NCBI RefSeq assembly: GCF_001642475.1
Contig: NW_019174021.1
Span: 62,001-126,000 of the forward strand
DNA length: 64,000 nucleotides
Direction of reading: 5' to 3'
DNA from: Fonsecaea monophora
Lineage: Eukaryota > Ascomycota > Eurotiomycetes > Chaetothyriales > Herpotrichiellaceae
Under the pieces are notes generated by a model. It was not told where the DNA came from and did not search any database. It saw nothing but the letters and a program-made list of their open reading frames with translations. Numbering within the stretch: the first letter of the stretch is position 1; every line of letters begins with the position of its first letter. Shown piece after piece: positions 45,359 through 54,947 of the stretch. Made by a program: the position numbers and the translations under genes.

Positions 45359-46550
45359 ATGCCGGCCGCATCACCTCAGACAGTGAGTCTTTATCTTGAC
45401 CTAGATTACGCGGTCCAAGAATACGGACCCTGGAAGAGCAACAATCCCTTTACTCGAGTGTGATGTTTATTGCACTTTGGGACTGTCATTGCAACTCCCC
45501 TCTCCCCTCTCAGATGACCCCCAACTTCCTAGACGTCTCTGATCTAAGGATTTAACACAGGTCAAACTGAAATCGACCCTTCGCCTCCTCATCCCTCGTC
45601 TTCGCAATGCACAGAAGAAAGACACCGCGCTCTCCGTGTCGGCGCGCCGCGAAATGGCTGAACTGCTCGCCCAGTCTCGCGAGGCCTCCGCCCGCATACG
45701 TGTTGAGAACATCATCCACACCGACATCACTGTGGAGCTGATGGAGATTCTGGAACTCTACGCCGAACTACTCCTCGCCAGGGCAGGACTCTTGGATGTC
45801 AGGGACAAGAACATCAAAGAAGGCACGGCGCAGGCCAGCGATGACACCGGTCTAGAAGAGGCTGCAGCGAGTATCATCTACTCCGCACCCCGGCTGCCCC
45901 GGGATGTGAGGGAGTTGGGTATCGTGCGAAGCATGCTGATCGAGCGGTTCGGCAAGGAATTTGCGATCCGGGCGAACGAAAACGAAGACAACTGCGTGCC
46001 CGCTCGAGTAGTGGACAAGCTAAAAGTCGACCCACCCAGTGCGAAATTGGTCCAGGCATATCTCGAGGAGATCGCAAGGACTTACGGCGTTGACTGGCCT
46101 CCGCAAAGAGAAGAGGAGCAGGTCGAAGAATTGAGCAAGGAAGTTGATGGCGAAGATACTGGAGATGATGACGGCGTCGGTGGTGGTATGAAGGAGCCGC
46201 CTTTGCTAGCAGATGGAGGCCAACCAAACCCAACGACGCCATCACGGCCGAACAAAATCGATATTGGGTCTCTACAGAATGCTACACCGCCGTCAAGCTT
46301 GGAGCCTGGAGGTGCAAAGAGTCCCGTCTCCATAGCTCCCCCCGGCGCAACATCTGACAATTTAAGCCCAAAGGTCAAGTTGCCTGGTGGAGGAGAGATT
46401 AGGAAGGGATTCAACAATGCGAAACCCGTGCCATCCGCCGGGACTGCAAAATCAAAGAGTCCAGCTACCGGGGGAGGTGCTGGAGCAGTACCCGGAAATG
46501 TCCCGACGGTGGACGATCTGGCAAAGAGGTTTCAGGCGCTCAAGAGATGA
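45359..46550 (+). CDS. IST1: IST1-like ESCRT-III-associated protein
   Basis: Two exons, 45359-45382 and 45561-46550 (178-nt intron, the longest in the window, phase 0), encode 337 aa. The IST1 domain fills residues about 5-185: VKLKSTLRLLIPRLRNAQ, SARREMAELLAQSREASARI, RVENIIHTDITVELMEILELY, and PRDVRELGIVRSMLIERFG. It is an ESCRT-III-like helical domain that regulates the Vps4 ATPase in multivesicular-body sorting on endosomes. The C-terminal half is disordered and Pro/Gly/Ser-rich. It ends TVDDLAKRFQALKR, whose final helix resembles a MIT-interacting motif (DLxxRLxxLKK), the expected Vps4-binding element. The 8-codon first exon is supported by exact frame joining and the family start MPxxSP. 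Confidence 0.93.
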
Positions 46551-47197
46551 AGATCAATCATCAGCGTGAAAATTGACATCGAAGGAGTTGAGAACCTAAC
46601 AGTCTCTTCCATCTCTTCCTTTTAACGCAGAGTCGCTGCAGGTCGCACGACTTTTTTTGGCATCATCTCTCCCGTGTTCGTCCTCCGACTCGATTCACAC
46701 GAACTCCATTCCCCAAATTGACTGGGGATCTATTCAATGAGACCATATACTCTTCAGACTGAACACACTTTCCCCCACGACATAGGGTGGTCGTCTCCCA
46801 CATGGAGACTTCAGCTTCCGGTCTCCATCCTGTCGTTTTGTGAATTTTTGCAGCCAGTCACTGCATGGTGTACGGCTGCTGAGCTTGTATGGGGGTTGTG
46901 TCCAGAGATTCCTGGTGGGCGAGGCGTCATTCCAGTCATGCCCAGAACGCTGTACTGCTCTTTCGGTTATCGCTACCTCTTAGACAGTGCTCATATATTG
47001 CAACCGTTATTGCGGCCTCGGGAACCGGGAGGGCAAATGAAATGCACAAATTTCCGCCGCATATGACTCACAGTCCACCTTCAGAAGCGTACACGAGAGA
47101 TGCAGCATGACCCCAGCCGCAGGGGCTAGCCGGGGAGTACATTGCAGTTTGCTGACACGTTCCTTGTGTTTCATCCTTTCCTCTGGGATGTATTCCT
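46551..47197. other. Intergenic, convergent IST1 and AP-2 sigma genes
   Basis: About 650 bp, presumably two 3' UTRs. No gene or repeat was seen. Confidence 0.5.
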
Positions 47198-47786
47198 TCA
47201 CTCCAACTTATCCAAATGTTCAAGTCTCGTCAAGACGACCTGTTTGCTCGTCTCCTCGATCTCGCCGGCTAAGAAGACCTCGTCGAGAATGGCATAAACC
47301 TTGTAGAAGTTGAACACAAGATCCAATTCGCAGACATTGCCGAAAAATTGGTCCAAAACCTCGACGAAGAAGTGAATGGCTTCGAGGTAGGCGAGCTCGT
47401 TGTCGTTTGCGTCGACACAGACGCAGAAGAAGAGGCCTGCGTACCGACGGTACACAATCTTTGTCGACGATAGGTTCTGACGGACAAGGGGTTGGGCGTG
47501 GGATGTGGAGGCGGACGACGAGGGCGCGGATCGGAACTCGACGAAGTTCGATTGGTATTTCTGATCACGAGGGGCAATGAGACGATGGACCTGCGGGCCG
47601 TTCGGACAGTCAATCTACAAAGTTTTCTTGGATAGAACGAATTGCTTTGGATTACAGGGGGTAGATTGAACGTCATCTTACCTCGCCCTTCAGTTTCACT
47701 TTCTCTTCGTCGGTGTAGGGAGCGTACCACTTGGCGAGTCTCGTCTTGCCCTGGCGATTCTGCACAAGAATGAAGGAGAGCACCAT
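47198..47786 (-). CDS. APS2: Clathrin adaptor AP-2 complex sigma subunit
   Basis: Two exons, 47682-47786 and 47198-47590 (91-nt intron, phase 0), encode 165 aa. The longin-type small chain starts MVLSFILVQNRQGKTRLAKWY and continues YRRYAGLFFCVCVDANDNELAYLEAIHFFVEVLDQFFGNVCELDLVFNFYKVYAILDEVF (landmarks RRYAGLFF and ELDLVFNFYKVY). It ends LAGEIEETSKQVVLTRLEHL (with DKLE), the AP-2 rather than AP-1 sigma form. AP-2 acts in endocytosis at the plasma membrane. The family norm is about 142 residues. The excess is a Ser/Ala-rich insert, SAPSSSASTSHAQPLVRQNL, between NFVEFR and KIVYRRYAG; no in-frame GT-AG intron would remove it exactly, so it appears to be coding. Confidence 0.93.
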
Positions 47787-48434
47787 GTTTGGTATGGAGA
47801 CGCAGATAACTTCGGAAGACAGTGGTTGAAGATCAACGAATAATGCCGGTGATAGAGTGTTGTCACCTTTGGCAATGTTACCCCCATAATATGTCCACCG
47901 AGTTGCCCGATGCCGAGTCCGCGTGAGATTGGACTTTCCCATTTTAGTGACAAGTCACCCCGCAGCGATCTTCGACTCCAACATTGACTGGACTTCAGAG
48001 TGATTGCGCCGTGACCCTCTACGCTTCCTCTCTATCTGCACGTCTGCAAGAGTCAAATTCCAATCAATAAACCCTCTCGTCACTACTCATTGGACAGCAT
48101 ACTTCCGGGGAAGCGCGGGTTACGACGTACAGGCAGACGACCATGAGCAAAGTGTCACGGCAAACGTACAGCCAGAGGGCGTTTACTTTTGTTTCGGTTT
48201 GTCCCAGAATTTGGCCAGGCGAAATGCGGATGAATGAGGCAATATATCGAGAGTATAATATATCTGTCTTTCCCCAGAGCTCTTCTGATCCTCTGGCTTT
48301 CCATTACCGATCCTATACGACATATCGATCTGCACTCAGACAACAGTTTCAATTCTGCATCAAGTTCGCCACCAACTGTACAGGCAACGACGAACCTGAA
48401 TCCATAGACGAGCTCAATACCTTCAAATCCTAAG
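47787..48434. other. Intergenic, AP-2 sigma to CaaX ORF
   Basis: About 650 bp with the AP-2 sigma promoter and leader. A plus-strand frame at 48143-48433 ends just before the small CaaX ORF and has no recognised motif. Confidence 0.45.
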
Positions 48435-48680
48435 ATGCTGAAGTCTCTCCGGACAGCTGTCCATGAAATACTTGAGGTGGACAAAGAAATCGTGTATGGT
48501 GACCGTCCCGGAATTGGCCCTGTCCATACCGGCTCCTCTGGATCCAACGCTGGGCTTGTGTCCTTTCCACAAGCTCCGGACAACTCGAAGCACGAGTATG
48601 TTGTGCATTTGCGAGGGGGAATCACTAGCGAGGGCTGGGAGAAGTCCGACGGGTGGTGCAGATGCTGCGTCGTGATGTGA
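48435..48680 (+). CDS. Putative small prenylated protein with CaaX end
   Basis: An 81-codon ATG-initiated frame ends GWCRCCVVM followed by TGA. CVVM is a good CaaX box; the terminal Met predicts farnesylation. The two upstream Cys could be palmitoylated, as in Ras/Rho tails. The sequence opens MLKSLRTAVHEILEVDKE, a plausible amphipathic helix, and is otherwise without known domain. Small CaaX peptides in ascomycetes include a-factor-type pheromone precursors and lipidated membrane proteins. This one is longer than most a-factor precursors and does not show repeated mature peptides. No intron is needed. Chance ORF of this length is quite possible; the CaaX ending is the main reason to list it. 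Confidence 0.4.
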   Translation: MLKSLRTAVHEILEVDKEIVYGDRPGIGPVHTGSSGSNAGLVSFPQAPDNSKHEYVVHLRGGITSEGWEKSDGWCRCCVVM

Positions 48681-49120
48681 ATGACATGGGGGGCTTGGTT
48701 TGTGGGGCGCTGTCGCATGACACAGGGCATAATGTGAAGTTCGGCGGAGGGGTTTCTGCGGCTTCTGTGTCATGCATAGCCGCTGTCCCTTGAGTATAGC
48801 GAGAGGAGACAAGCACGGGGCTCGTGTTCCTGCCTCTCGCTTGAGGAAACTGACGACTCTCTTTCTTTGCATCACACACAAAACAGCAATTGTTGAGGTC
48901 CCGGAAAGACACTAGCAAAGAGGTAACATTGTACCTTGGTGCGCAAAACCCCATGTGGTTGTACATTGAAACTGCTTCCGATCCTCACTCGGCACATGCA
49001 TGAACAAGAGAACTCCTCCAACGCCGGGATCGGATGATCTGCCACCTCAATATCAAAGGCCCATCCGGCAATACTGGTAAATGCCGGAGGCAAAAGCCGT
49101 GTAACCCATCTTCCTTCCTC
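48681..49120. other. Intergenic, CaaX ORF to carnitine carrier
   Basis: About 440 bp between convergent units; nothing recognised. Confidence 0.4.
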
Positions 49121-50110
49121 TTAACCCAACAATGAATTCATGGCCTTGTGCGCCAACTCGACTCCCAGGAACGTAGCTGCATTCGCCGGAACAGCCCTTG
49201 CCAACGCCGGTCCAAAGCCTGGGAAGAAGGCTTTGATACCACCACTTCTATACACCTGCGAGACAACACCGCCGATGGTCGGTTTTCCCTCCGCGGTCTG
49301 GATCCTGCTTTTGATGGTGTCGACGGGGAAGACGGGAATCCACATGGCCACGCCTGCACAGCCTCCAGCGGTCATGACAGCCGTCAGACTTAGTTCCCCT
49401 GTGGCATTGCCGTCGGCATCTTTGGGGGACAGGTTGCGTTTGACATACTCGTAGACCGCAAAGTACGCAGCCGAACCTGGGCCATCTCTGGCGAGAGTCA
49501 TCGCGCTACCCCTGAACACGGATCTAATACCTCCTTCCTTGTACAGCTGTCTCACAACGTCCAGCCCGCCAGAGTACTTGGGTTTCTCCCCTGGCGCGAG
49601 TTGTTTCTGACCTTGAATCTGCAGGAGAACTTTGACACGCTCAAACGGTGCGGTGATGAGCGTCATGGGTATAGCTGAAAAGAAACCCGCGGCGGAGATT
49701 TGCCCAATTGAGTATTGAGGAGTATTGTTTTTGACGGGCACCGTAGAGAATGTATCCACGAGCCGTTTCCCCATGTCATATCCCCAGAAGCTGACGGCAA
49801 ACATGGGCGTCACACCGACCAAGGGAGCGGAGACGCCTGCATAGAGGCCCCTCGCTAATCCCTCCCGAGCAATGGTCTTCTTCACCACATCGATGGCGCC
49901 CGAATAGACCCCCTTCTCCGCGGTCTGTAGGCGGACTTTGACCAAATCGAAAGGGTGCCCCACGACGACAGCGCACACGCCTCCTACTCCGCCGGCGACG
50001 AGAGACCGTAGACCGGAGACTGCGCCTTTAGCGTTCTCTTTAACTTGCTCTTTAACCTCCTCCGTGGAAGGGAGTTCGTCTATTGACGTTGGAACCGTGG
50101 CTGGAGCCAT
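49121..50110 (-). CDS. Mitochondrial carnitine/acylcarnitine carrier
   Basis: Intronless 329-aa mitochondrial carrier with three tandem repeats. The signatures are HPFDLVKVRLQT, APFERVKVLLQIQ and FPVDTIKSRIQT, each with the P-x-D/E-x-x-K/R pattern. Motifs in repeats 1 and 2, including GLYAGVSAPLVGVTPMFAVSFWGYD and RDGPGSAAYFAVYEY (parts), fit the carnitine/acylcarnitine carrier subfamily (Aspergillus AcuH, yeast Crc1), which exchanges acylcarnitine for carnitine across the inner membrane. Start placed at ATG 50110; a TTG-initiated extension upstream is not used. In fungi the carrier moves peroxisomally made acetyl units into mitochondria, which fits the presence of peroxisomal and mitochondrial oxidation genes elsewhere in the window, although they are not adjacent. 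Confidence 0.93.
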   Translation of the reverse strand: MAPATVPTSIDELPSTEEVKEQVKENAKGAVSGLRSLVAGGVGGVCAVVVGHPFDLVKVRLQTAEKGVYSGAIDVVKKTIAREGLARGLYAGVSAPLVGVTPMFAVSFWGYDMGKRLVDTFSTVPVKNNTPQYSIGQISAAGFFSAIPMTLITAPFERVKVLLQIQGQKQLAPGEKPKYSGGLDVVRQLYKEGGIRSVFRGSAMTLARDGPGSAAYFAVYEYVKRNLSPKDADGNATGELSLTAVMTAGGCAGVAMWIPVFPVDTIKSRIQTAEGKPTIGGVVSQVYRSGGIKAFFPGFGPALARAVPANAATFLGVELAHKAMNSLLG

Positions 50111-50908
50111 TGAGGAGACAGGATGGGAAAGAGATGAGGAAGAGAGTTCGGTGGTCCTAACGAAGGGTATGGAAGAGCTCGGATTTTCGTCTGTACCTTT
50201 ATTGTTCTTGGTTGCGATGTGGCAGAAGGCAACGGACGGACGGAGCGATGAAGGGATCAACTGCGAGCCTAGAGGCTTGTCGGAGGGGTTGGCACAGTCG
50301 CGTCAGGACGAGAGGGCACTCGTTTTAGCTATGTGATATCATGGCAGGACGTCTGAATTCAAGGTCGGAGGGCTGGTCTCTAAAGCTCAGGATATAAATT
50401 ATTTCCGTGGAAGAAGTTTGCACAAAATTTTGTTAGAGAACGCGGGACACGTCGCATGCTCTCTCTGCAATCTTTGAATCGCCGAACTCACAAGCTTGTG
50501 ATGGAGCCAAAACCCACAAATTCCCGGTGGTTGACAGCCGAGGTCCGGGCTAGATTCGTTTGCCTCGCAGCGCAAGTGCCTTCGAGCCGTGGAGGAAATG
50601 ATCTGGAGGCCCCTCGGATGCCCCGAAATGTTTTCGTTTACCATCAGCATGCACTGGACGAATCTCGGTGTCCGGATGCACGGCGTATACATTCTTCATC
50701 TGGCTTCTCTAGGCATGTGTGGGTATGTACGATGTACAACTTTCCAAATAGACAACCGTTACAATGATATAGTACTCCAGGTTCCTCGAGCCCAATTTGC
50801 CAGCTCCTCTCCCTCTTCCCATAGTATACAAAGATTTCATGCGACGACCAAGCAATAAGCGAGTCTGAACCCCGTGCAGGAAATCCTGTTTCCCTGGAAT
50901 TTTGTCCC
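50111..50908. promoter_or_regulatory. Promoter of the carnitine carrier and 3' end of the next gene
   Basis: About 800 bp between two minus-strand genes. It contains the carrier promoter and leader. No element was identified by eye. Confidence 0.4.
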
Positions 50909-52166
50909 TTACTGATGAGAACGGGCGATCCCGTGGACGGCCTTCATCATCTCGCCCAACTTATCCCCGAACAGGATGTGAGATTCAACGACCAGAACAA
51001 TGGTGAAGAGGAGCCAGCAAGCAAGGAAGATAAGTGTCACCTTTGCCATCAAGCGCAGGAGCCGCATTCGGCTCTCCCAGGGGAAACTTCTCCATGCCTC
51101 GACCAATCCGATCTTACCCTGTCCACCAATAATAGCAGGAGTAGTCTTCCCGCCAAAAGTGCGGTCAAATGGGACGATGGTTTCATCCTCCTCGGGAAGC
51201 ATGGACGCTGCAACCCGGACCACGGTAACAGTAGCAGGAATCTGGAGGAGTACATATAGAGCAACCATAAGAGAAAACCCAAGGACTCCCTGGGCGCCCA
51301 CGGCGTAAAGATCTTTGCGGCCTGGCTCATAATCCGGATCATTCATATGCTTGAGCGACCCAAATGAACCACAGACCAACATGGGTAGAACGGATACGGC
51401 CTGGTGAGCAGTGGCCCACAAGGCGACAGCTGGTGCAATTTTGGGCCAGGTTCGCAGAGAAGGAATTCGTTTGTACCATCTCTTCTCGCTGGGCTCAGAA
51501 ATGGCAATGTGGACCCAAGCCATATTGAAAGTAGCAAGAGCGGTTTCAGCAACAATAGCAGCCAAGGCCAATCCCAGCCGATTAGGAAAGATGTTTGCCA
51601 GGATGGAAATGAGGATACCGGCGGTTACATTCCAGACGAGGAACATCGACAAGCCGCGGAATCGAGACCAATAGCCGGCTCGAGCGCGCAGGTGCAGAAT
51701 TGTCTGGCGAATCGAGGCTGTAAACGGCTTATTGCGGACGAGAAGAACTTCAGCATCACCATCGGTGTCGTCTTCGAGGTCATCGGGTTGTCTGTGTGTA
51801 GGTTTGGGCGCAGGAGTAGCAGTATAAGCGGGAGGATCTGTTGGATCGATAGTGCCGACAGGGACGTAGGCTTCGGTTTCGGGGCTCTCAACCATACACA
51901 GGATGGGTAGTAAATGGCCGTATGTATAACCAACCTGCGGGTCCGGTTAGTGAGTCTCTTTGGACAGCAGCTGGTGGGGGACAGATCCCTACAGAGAATA
52001 AAAGGACAATGAAAGCCAGACTGGAAAAGACAAAGATCATGGCAGCAAGAGGTGAGATTCGAGGAGTTTCATCTCCAGCTGGCTGGTCCGAATTCCCCGC
52101 AGCTGCAACCATCCCATGATGAGCGGCTTCTATGCCACGACGGACCAGGTGGGTAGATAGACTCAT
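50909..52166 (-). CDS. Fungal multi-membrane protein, often labelled 'ubiquitin carrier protein'
   Basis: Two exons, 51993-52166 and 50909-51934 (58-nt intron with tcactaac branch site, phase 0), encode 399 aa. The intron lies at the end of the first membrane helix (SPLAAMIFVFSSLAFIVLLF) and leads into VGYTYGHLLPILCMVESPETEAYV. After an acidic loop there are about six further membrane segments from residue 155. Conserved-looking parts are NMAWVHIAISEPSEKRWY and VWNVTAGILISILANIFPNR. Homologues in filamentous fungi are frequently named 'ubiquitin carrier protein', but no ubiquitin-transfer fold is visible, so that name should not be taken as function. It is probably an organelle or plasma-membrane protein of unknown role. 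Without the first exon the N-terminal helix is lost. Confidence 0.82.
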
Positions 52167-53074
52167 GATGAGAAGCAATGTGAGGAAAGAGAAGACAAGT
52201 AACAATGTGCGAGGAGGAAGAAAGACAGAGGGATAAAGAACAAGACCGAGTTGTCGACGTCCGATGGCGCTCTTTATTTGGGGAATGGACGGAGTGTCGA
52301 GGGTGAAACAAACGGATGGATCAGGCATTCCGCCATCGCCGAAGCCAGCAAATCAGCGTCGCTACCTTGTAGGCTGCCGCGTTTTCCAACAAAACTGACC
52401 AGGTTTGTACTTACGCACTGCCTCAGGGGCGTGGTCTGCAACGGGCCTTTCTTACACATATAGACAAAGTTCTCCGTCCTCTTTACACAACCGGCGAAAT
52501 AACTGACCGAGTCCCATCTCAGAATGCGTAGCCACTTCACCAGATCCTCCTTGTCAATGGGTTCCGCTACAAAGGGTTTTGTATTCCCCTCACCCCTCAG
52601 CCAGACCTTCAAGAGGGTGGCATGCTGTCCCAGAGAAAGTGAAACACACATGAGATGAAACAAGGTGCTGACAAGCCTAGAATACGCTGTATTGCGTGGC
52701 CCAGGTCGCTATGGGCAAATAATGCGAGCGCTTCGTGGAGGCAACGGAGCTGTTCGATGTCCACGGCACTTGATCATAGCTGAAAGGCACGCGGCATCTC
52801 CTCCACGAGATATCCTGCCAACTAGTAGATATGCCTCCTCGGCAATACTCTTTCTCTCGTTCCAATACGATACCGCTCCGTCATATTTGGTGCAATGTAA
52901 GTTGTATCGTTCTCCCAAAGACGAGAAGTCGACGCAGTTGACACCCGGTGCAGAACTCCAGCAGCAATGACCATATTTGGTGTCCATAAAGCAATCCCAG
53001 GTGTTACCCTTCCATCCCGCTATGCAATCCTGAACTGCTCAAGAAAACGTGAAACTCCCTGCTCGATCCAGTAT
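52167..53074. other. Intergenic, multi-membrane gene to UBC7
   Basis: About 900 bp holding the upstream gene's promoter and the UBC7 3' UTR. A 125-codon minus-strand frame from ATG 52651 has no known motif and is not called. Confidence 0.45.
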
Positions 53075-53738
53075 TTAGTCGTCCCCTAGGCTCTCCCTCA
53101 CCAGCCTTTGACACTTTCTTCGGAAACCTTTGGGATCTTCCCTCCACATCTTGGCTGCATCGACATTGGCGGGTGATTCATCGTTCGGAGAACTCAGCAT
53201 ACTGATGACAGATATCAGAATTGTCTCGGGACTTTGTACGGGACTCCAGCGCTCAGCTGCAGATTCATATCCGTATTGGTCATCCTCCTGAGCACTCCAT
53301 TAGCCTGCGCTGCCTTCGTCGAAGTAGAACGGCATCAATTCCCCCAACCGGCAAGCGAGATGAGTTGTTGGGAGAGGACGTGCACTTACTGGAGGGTGGA
53401 GGATAGATATACAGACCTCCCCCGTCGGGTAGATATTTGGGTGAAATATTGGGGTTTCGAACTTCATCTTGGGAGGCATCAGAGGGTACTCGTGAGGAAA
53501 CGACAAGCGAGCACGGAAGAATCCTCCTGGTTTATCGTCAGCTAGGTCGGTAATCAGTGGGGGTATGTAGAACCAGACCGCCATAATATTTGCAGTCGTC
53601 ATTGATCATGAGCATTACTTCCCACTCGAAGACATTGTTATCCACGAGCCCACAGCTGATACCCGGTATATCTTTGTCTGACTGCATCTGTTTCAACTGT
53701 CTGCCGAGTAATACAGCCGCCGCTGATGTAGAAGCCAT
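53075..53738 (-). CDS. UBC7: Ubiquitin-conjugating enzyme E2, Ubc7/Ube2G2 type
   Basis: Three exons (53579-53738, 53390-53526, 53075-53287; introns 52 and 102 nt) encode 169 aa. The UBC fold is complete: FEWEVMLMINDDCKYYGGGF, SFPHEYPLMPPKMKF, HPNIY, catalytic Cys in GEVCISILHPP, then the 13-residue acidic insertion EDDQYGYESAAERWSPVQS that defines the Ubc7/G2 group, and SPNDESPANVDAAKMW. It acts with Hrd1/Doa10-type E3s in ER-associated degradation, usually recruited by Cue1-type proteins. Length is normal. The first intron removes a stop and restores YYGGGFFRARL. Phases are 1 and 0. Confidence 0.95.
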
Positions 53739-54947
53739 ACTGGCACCAAGTATGACAGGGCCCCGCGGGTCTGGTTTGGCGCAGTCTGGAGAGAGGAAGG
53801 GAGGATCTGCCTCCGCGTGATCGGTGTCTTCGAGAAAGTTGTGTAGGATTTCGAAATCGAATATGAATTCGGAGCGAGGGAGAGGTCGAAAAATAGGAGA
53901 AGAAGGTAATAATGGTAGTGACTGGAATTATTTGTTCGTTCACTTGCAAATCAAGAAGTGGTTTGAGGAGGGTTTGGATTCTTTGCAGCGTGGGATGTCA
54001 CCAGGCGGATGGCGTTGATGCCGCAATTTGTCCGCTATATCCGATCGTGATCGGGATCTGCGCTGGGCCTCGCTTCGACCGGGCCACCGAATCTAGCAAT
54101 ATGTTTGTATGTGTACTCGGTACCTCGTAGTGCTCATATTGTTGGAACGTGTAGGTACTTAGGATCTAGGTTCCCCACATCGTGTGGGGGGTCTGCTCCT
54201 TCCTTCTCTACAACTATATCAAGGTGATTTGTACTATCAAGGTGATTTGTACTACCTCCAATTACGTCTACCCCCTATGATTTGGGCAAGTTGTCTGAAT
54301 AAAATAAAGCAGTTGGTGACCAACCTAGACGCCGGTCGGAGGGATTGAAAAGCAGAAGATCAGCGGATTCTTTGCCTGCCCTAAGGTGACCCCATCTAAC
54401 CATTGATGAACATGTACATCTACAATTGTATCTTCGTCCACCTGTGAATCCCAAAGCAGGTCTATACACGAATATACTTTGTAATCTGAGATTCTGCTTA
54501 TCTAATATCTGCGTTCACGCCACCGCTCCGACGAAATCTTGTGATTATCCGCGGGCAGAAACATTGCCAATGGACGCAGTCCTTAGAAAGTCACGGGTAT
54601 GAACTAGCCTTAGAGCAAAGGGCCCAGGGAGAAAACCTCATAAGGGAACTGTCTCCAGAAAAGAAAAAGAAAGCCAGATCTCGACTTGGCAAGAGTGAGA
54701 CATAGCGATAGAGAGAACCCAGGTAGAGAATCCGTGGCGGCAGATACCGCAACCCAATCGTTTAATGGACTGAGTGTCTATACTTGATTTCAGTATTGAT
54801 TCGCTTTGCTCAACAGGTCCGTCGGTCAAAGTCCAAAGTACAGTATGCCACCAGCGACATTGCCCTGGACTGCAAAAAAAAAGAGCCACCAATTCGTGAA
54901 ACATCAAATCCTACTCAGGGCAACATTGCTCTCAACCTAGGATCCCT
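53739..54947. other. Intergenic, UBC7 promoter to INCENP 3' end
   Basis: About 1.2 kb. It holds the UBC7 leader and, at 54217-54252, a perfect 18-bp tandem duplication (listed separately). No gene is supported. Confidence 0.5.
54217..54252. repeat. Perfect tandem duplication, 2 x 18 bp
   Basis: TATCAAGGTGATTTGTAC occurs twice head-to-tail with no mismatch. It is in intergenic DNA and probably a recent slippage product. Confidence 0.9.

Noticed and set aside
51993..52328. Reading 51888-52328 as a separate small membrane protein
   Set aside because: Its helix joins in frame, across a clean 58-nt intron, to the downstream multi-membrane gene, so it is exon 1 of that gene.
52274..52651. 125-codon minus-strand ORF upstream of the multi-membrane gene
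   Set aside because: ATG present but no motif, and it overlaps the likely promoter of the gene at 50909-52166. It cannot be excluded as a small unknown gene.
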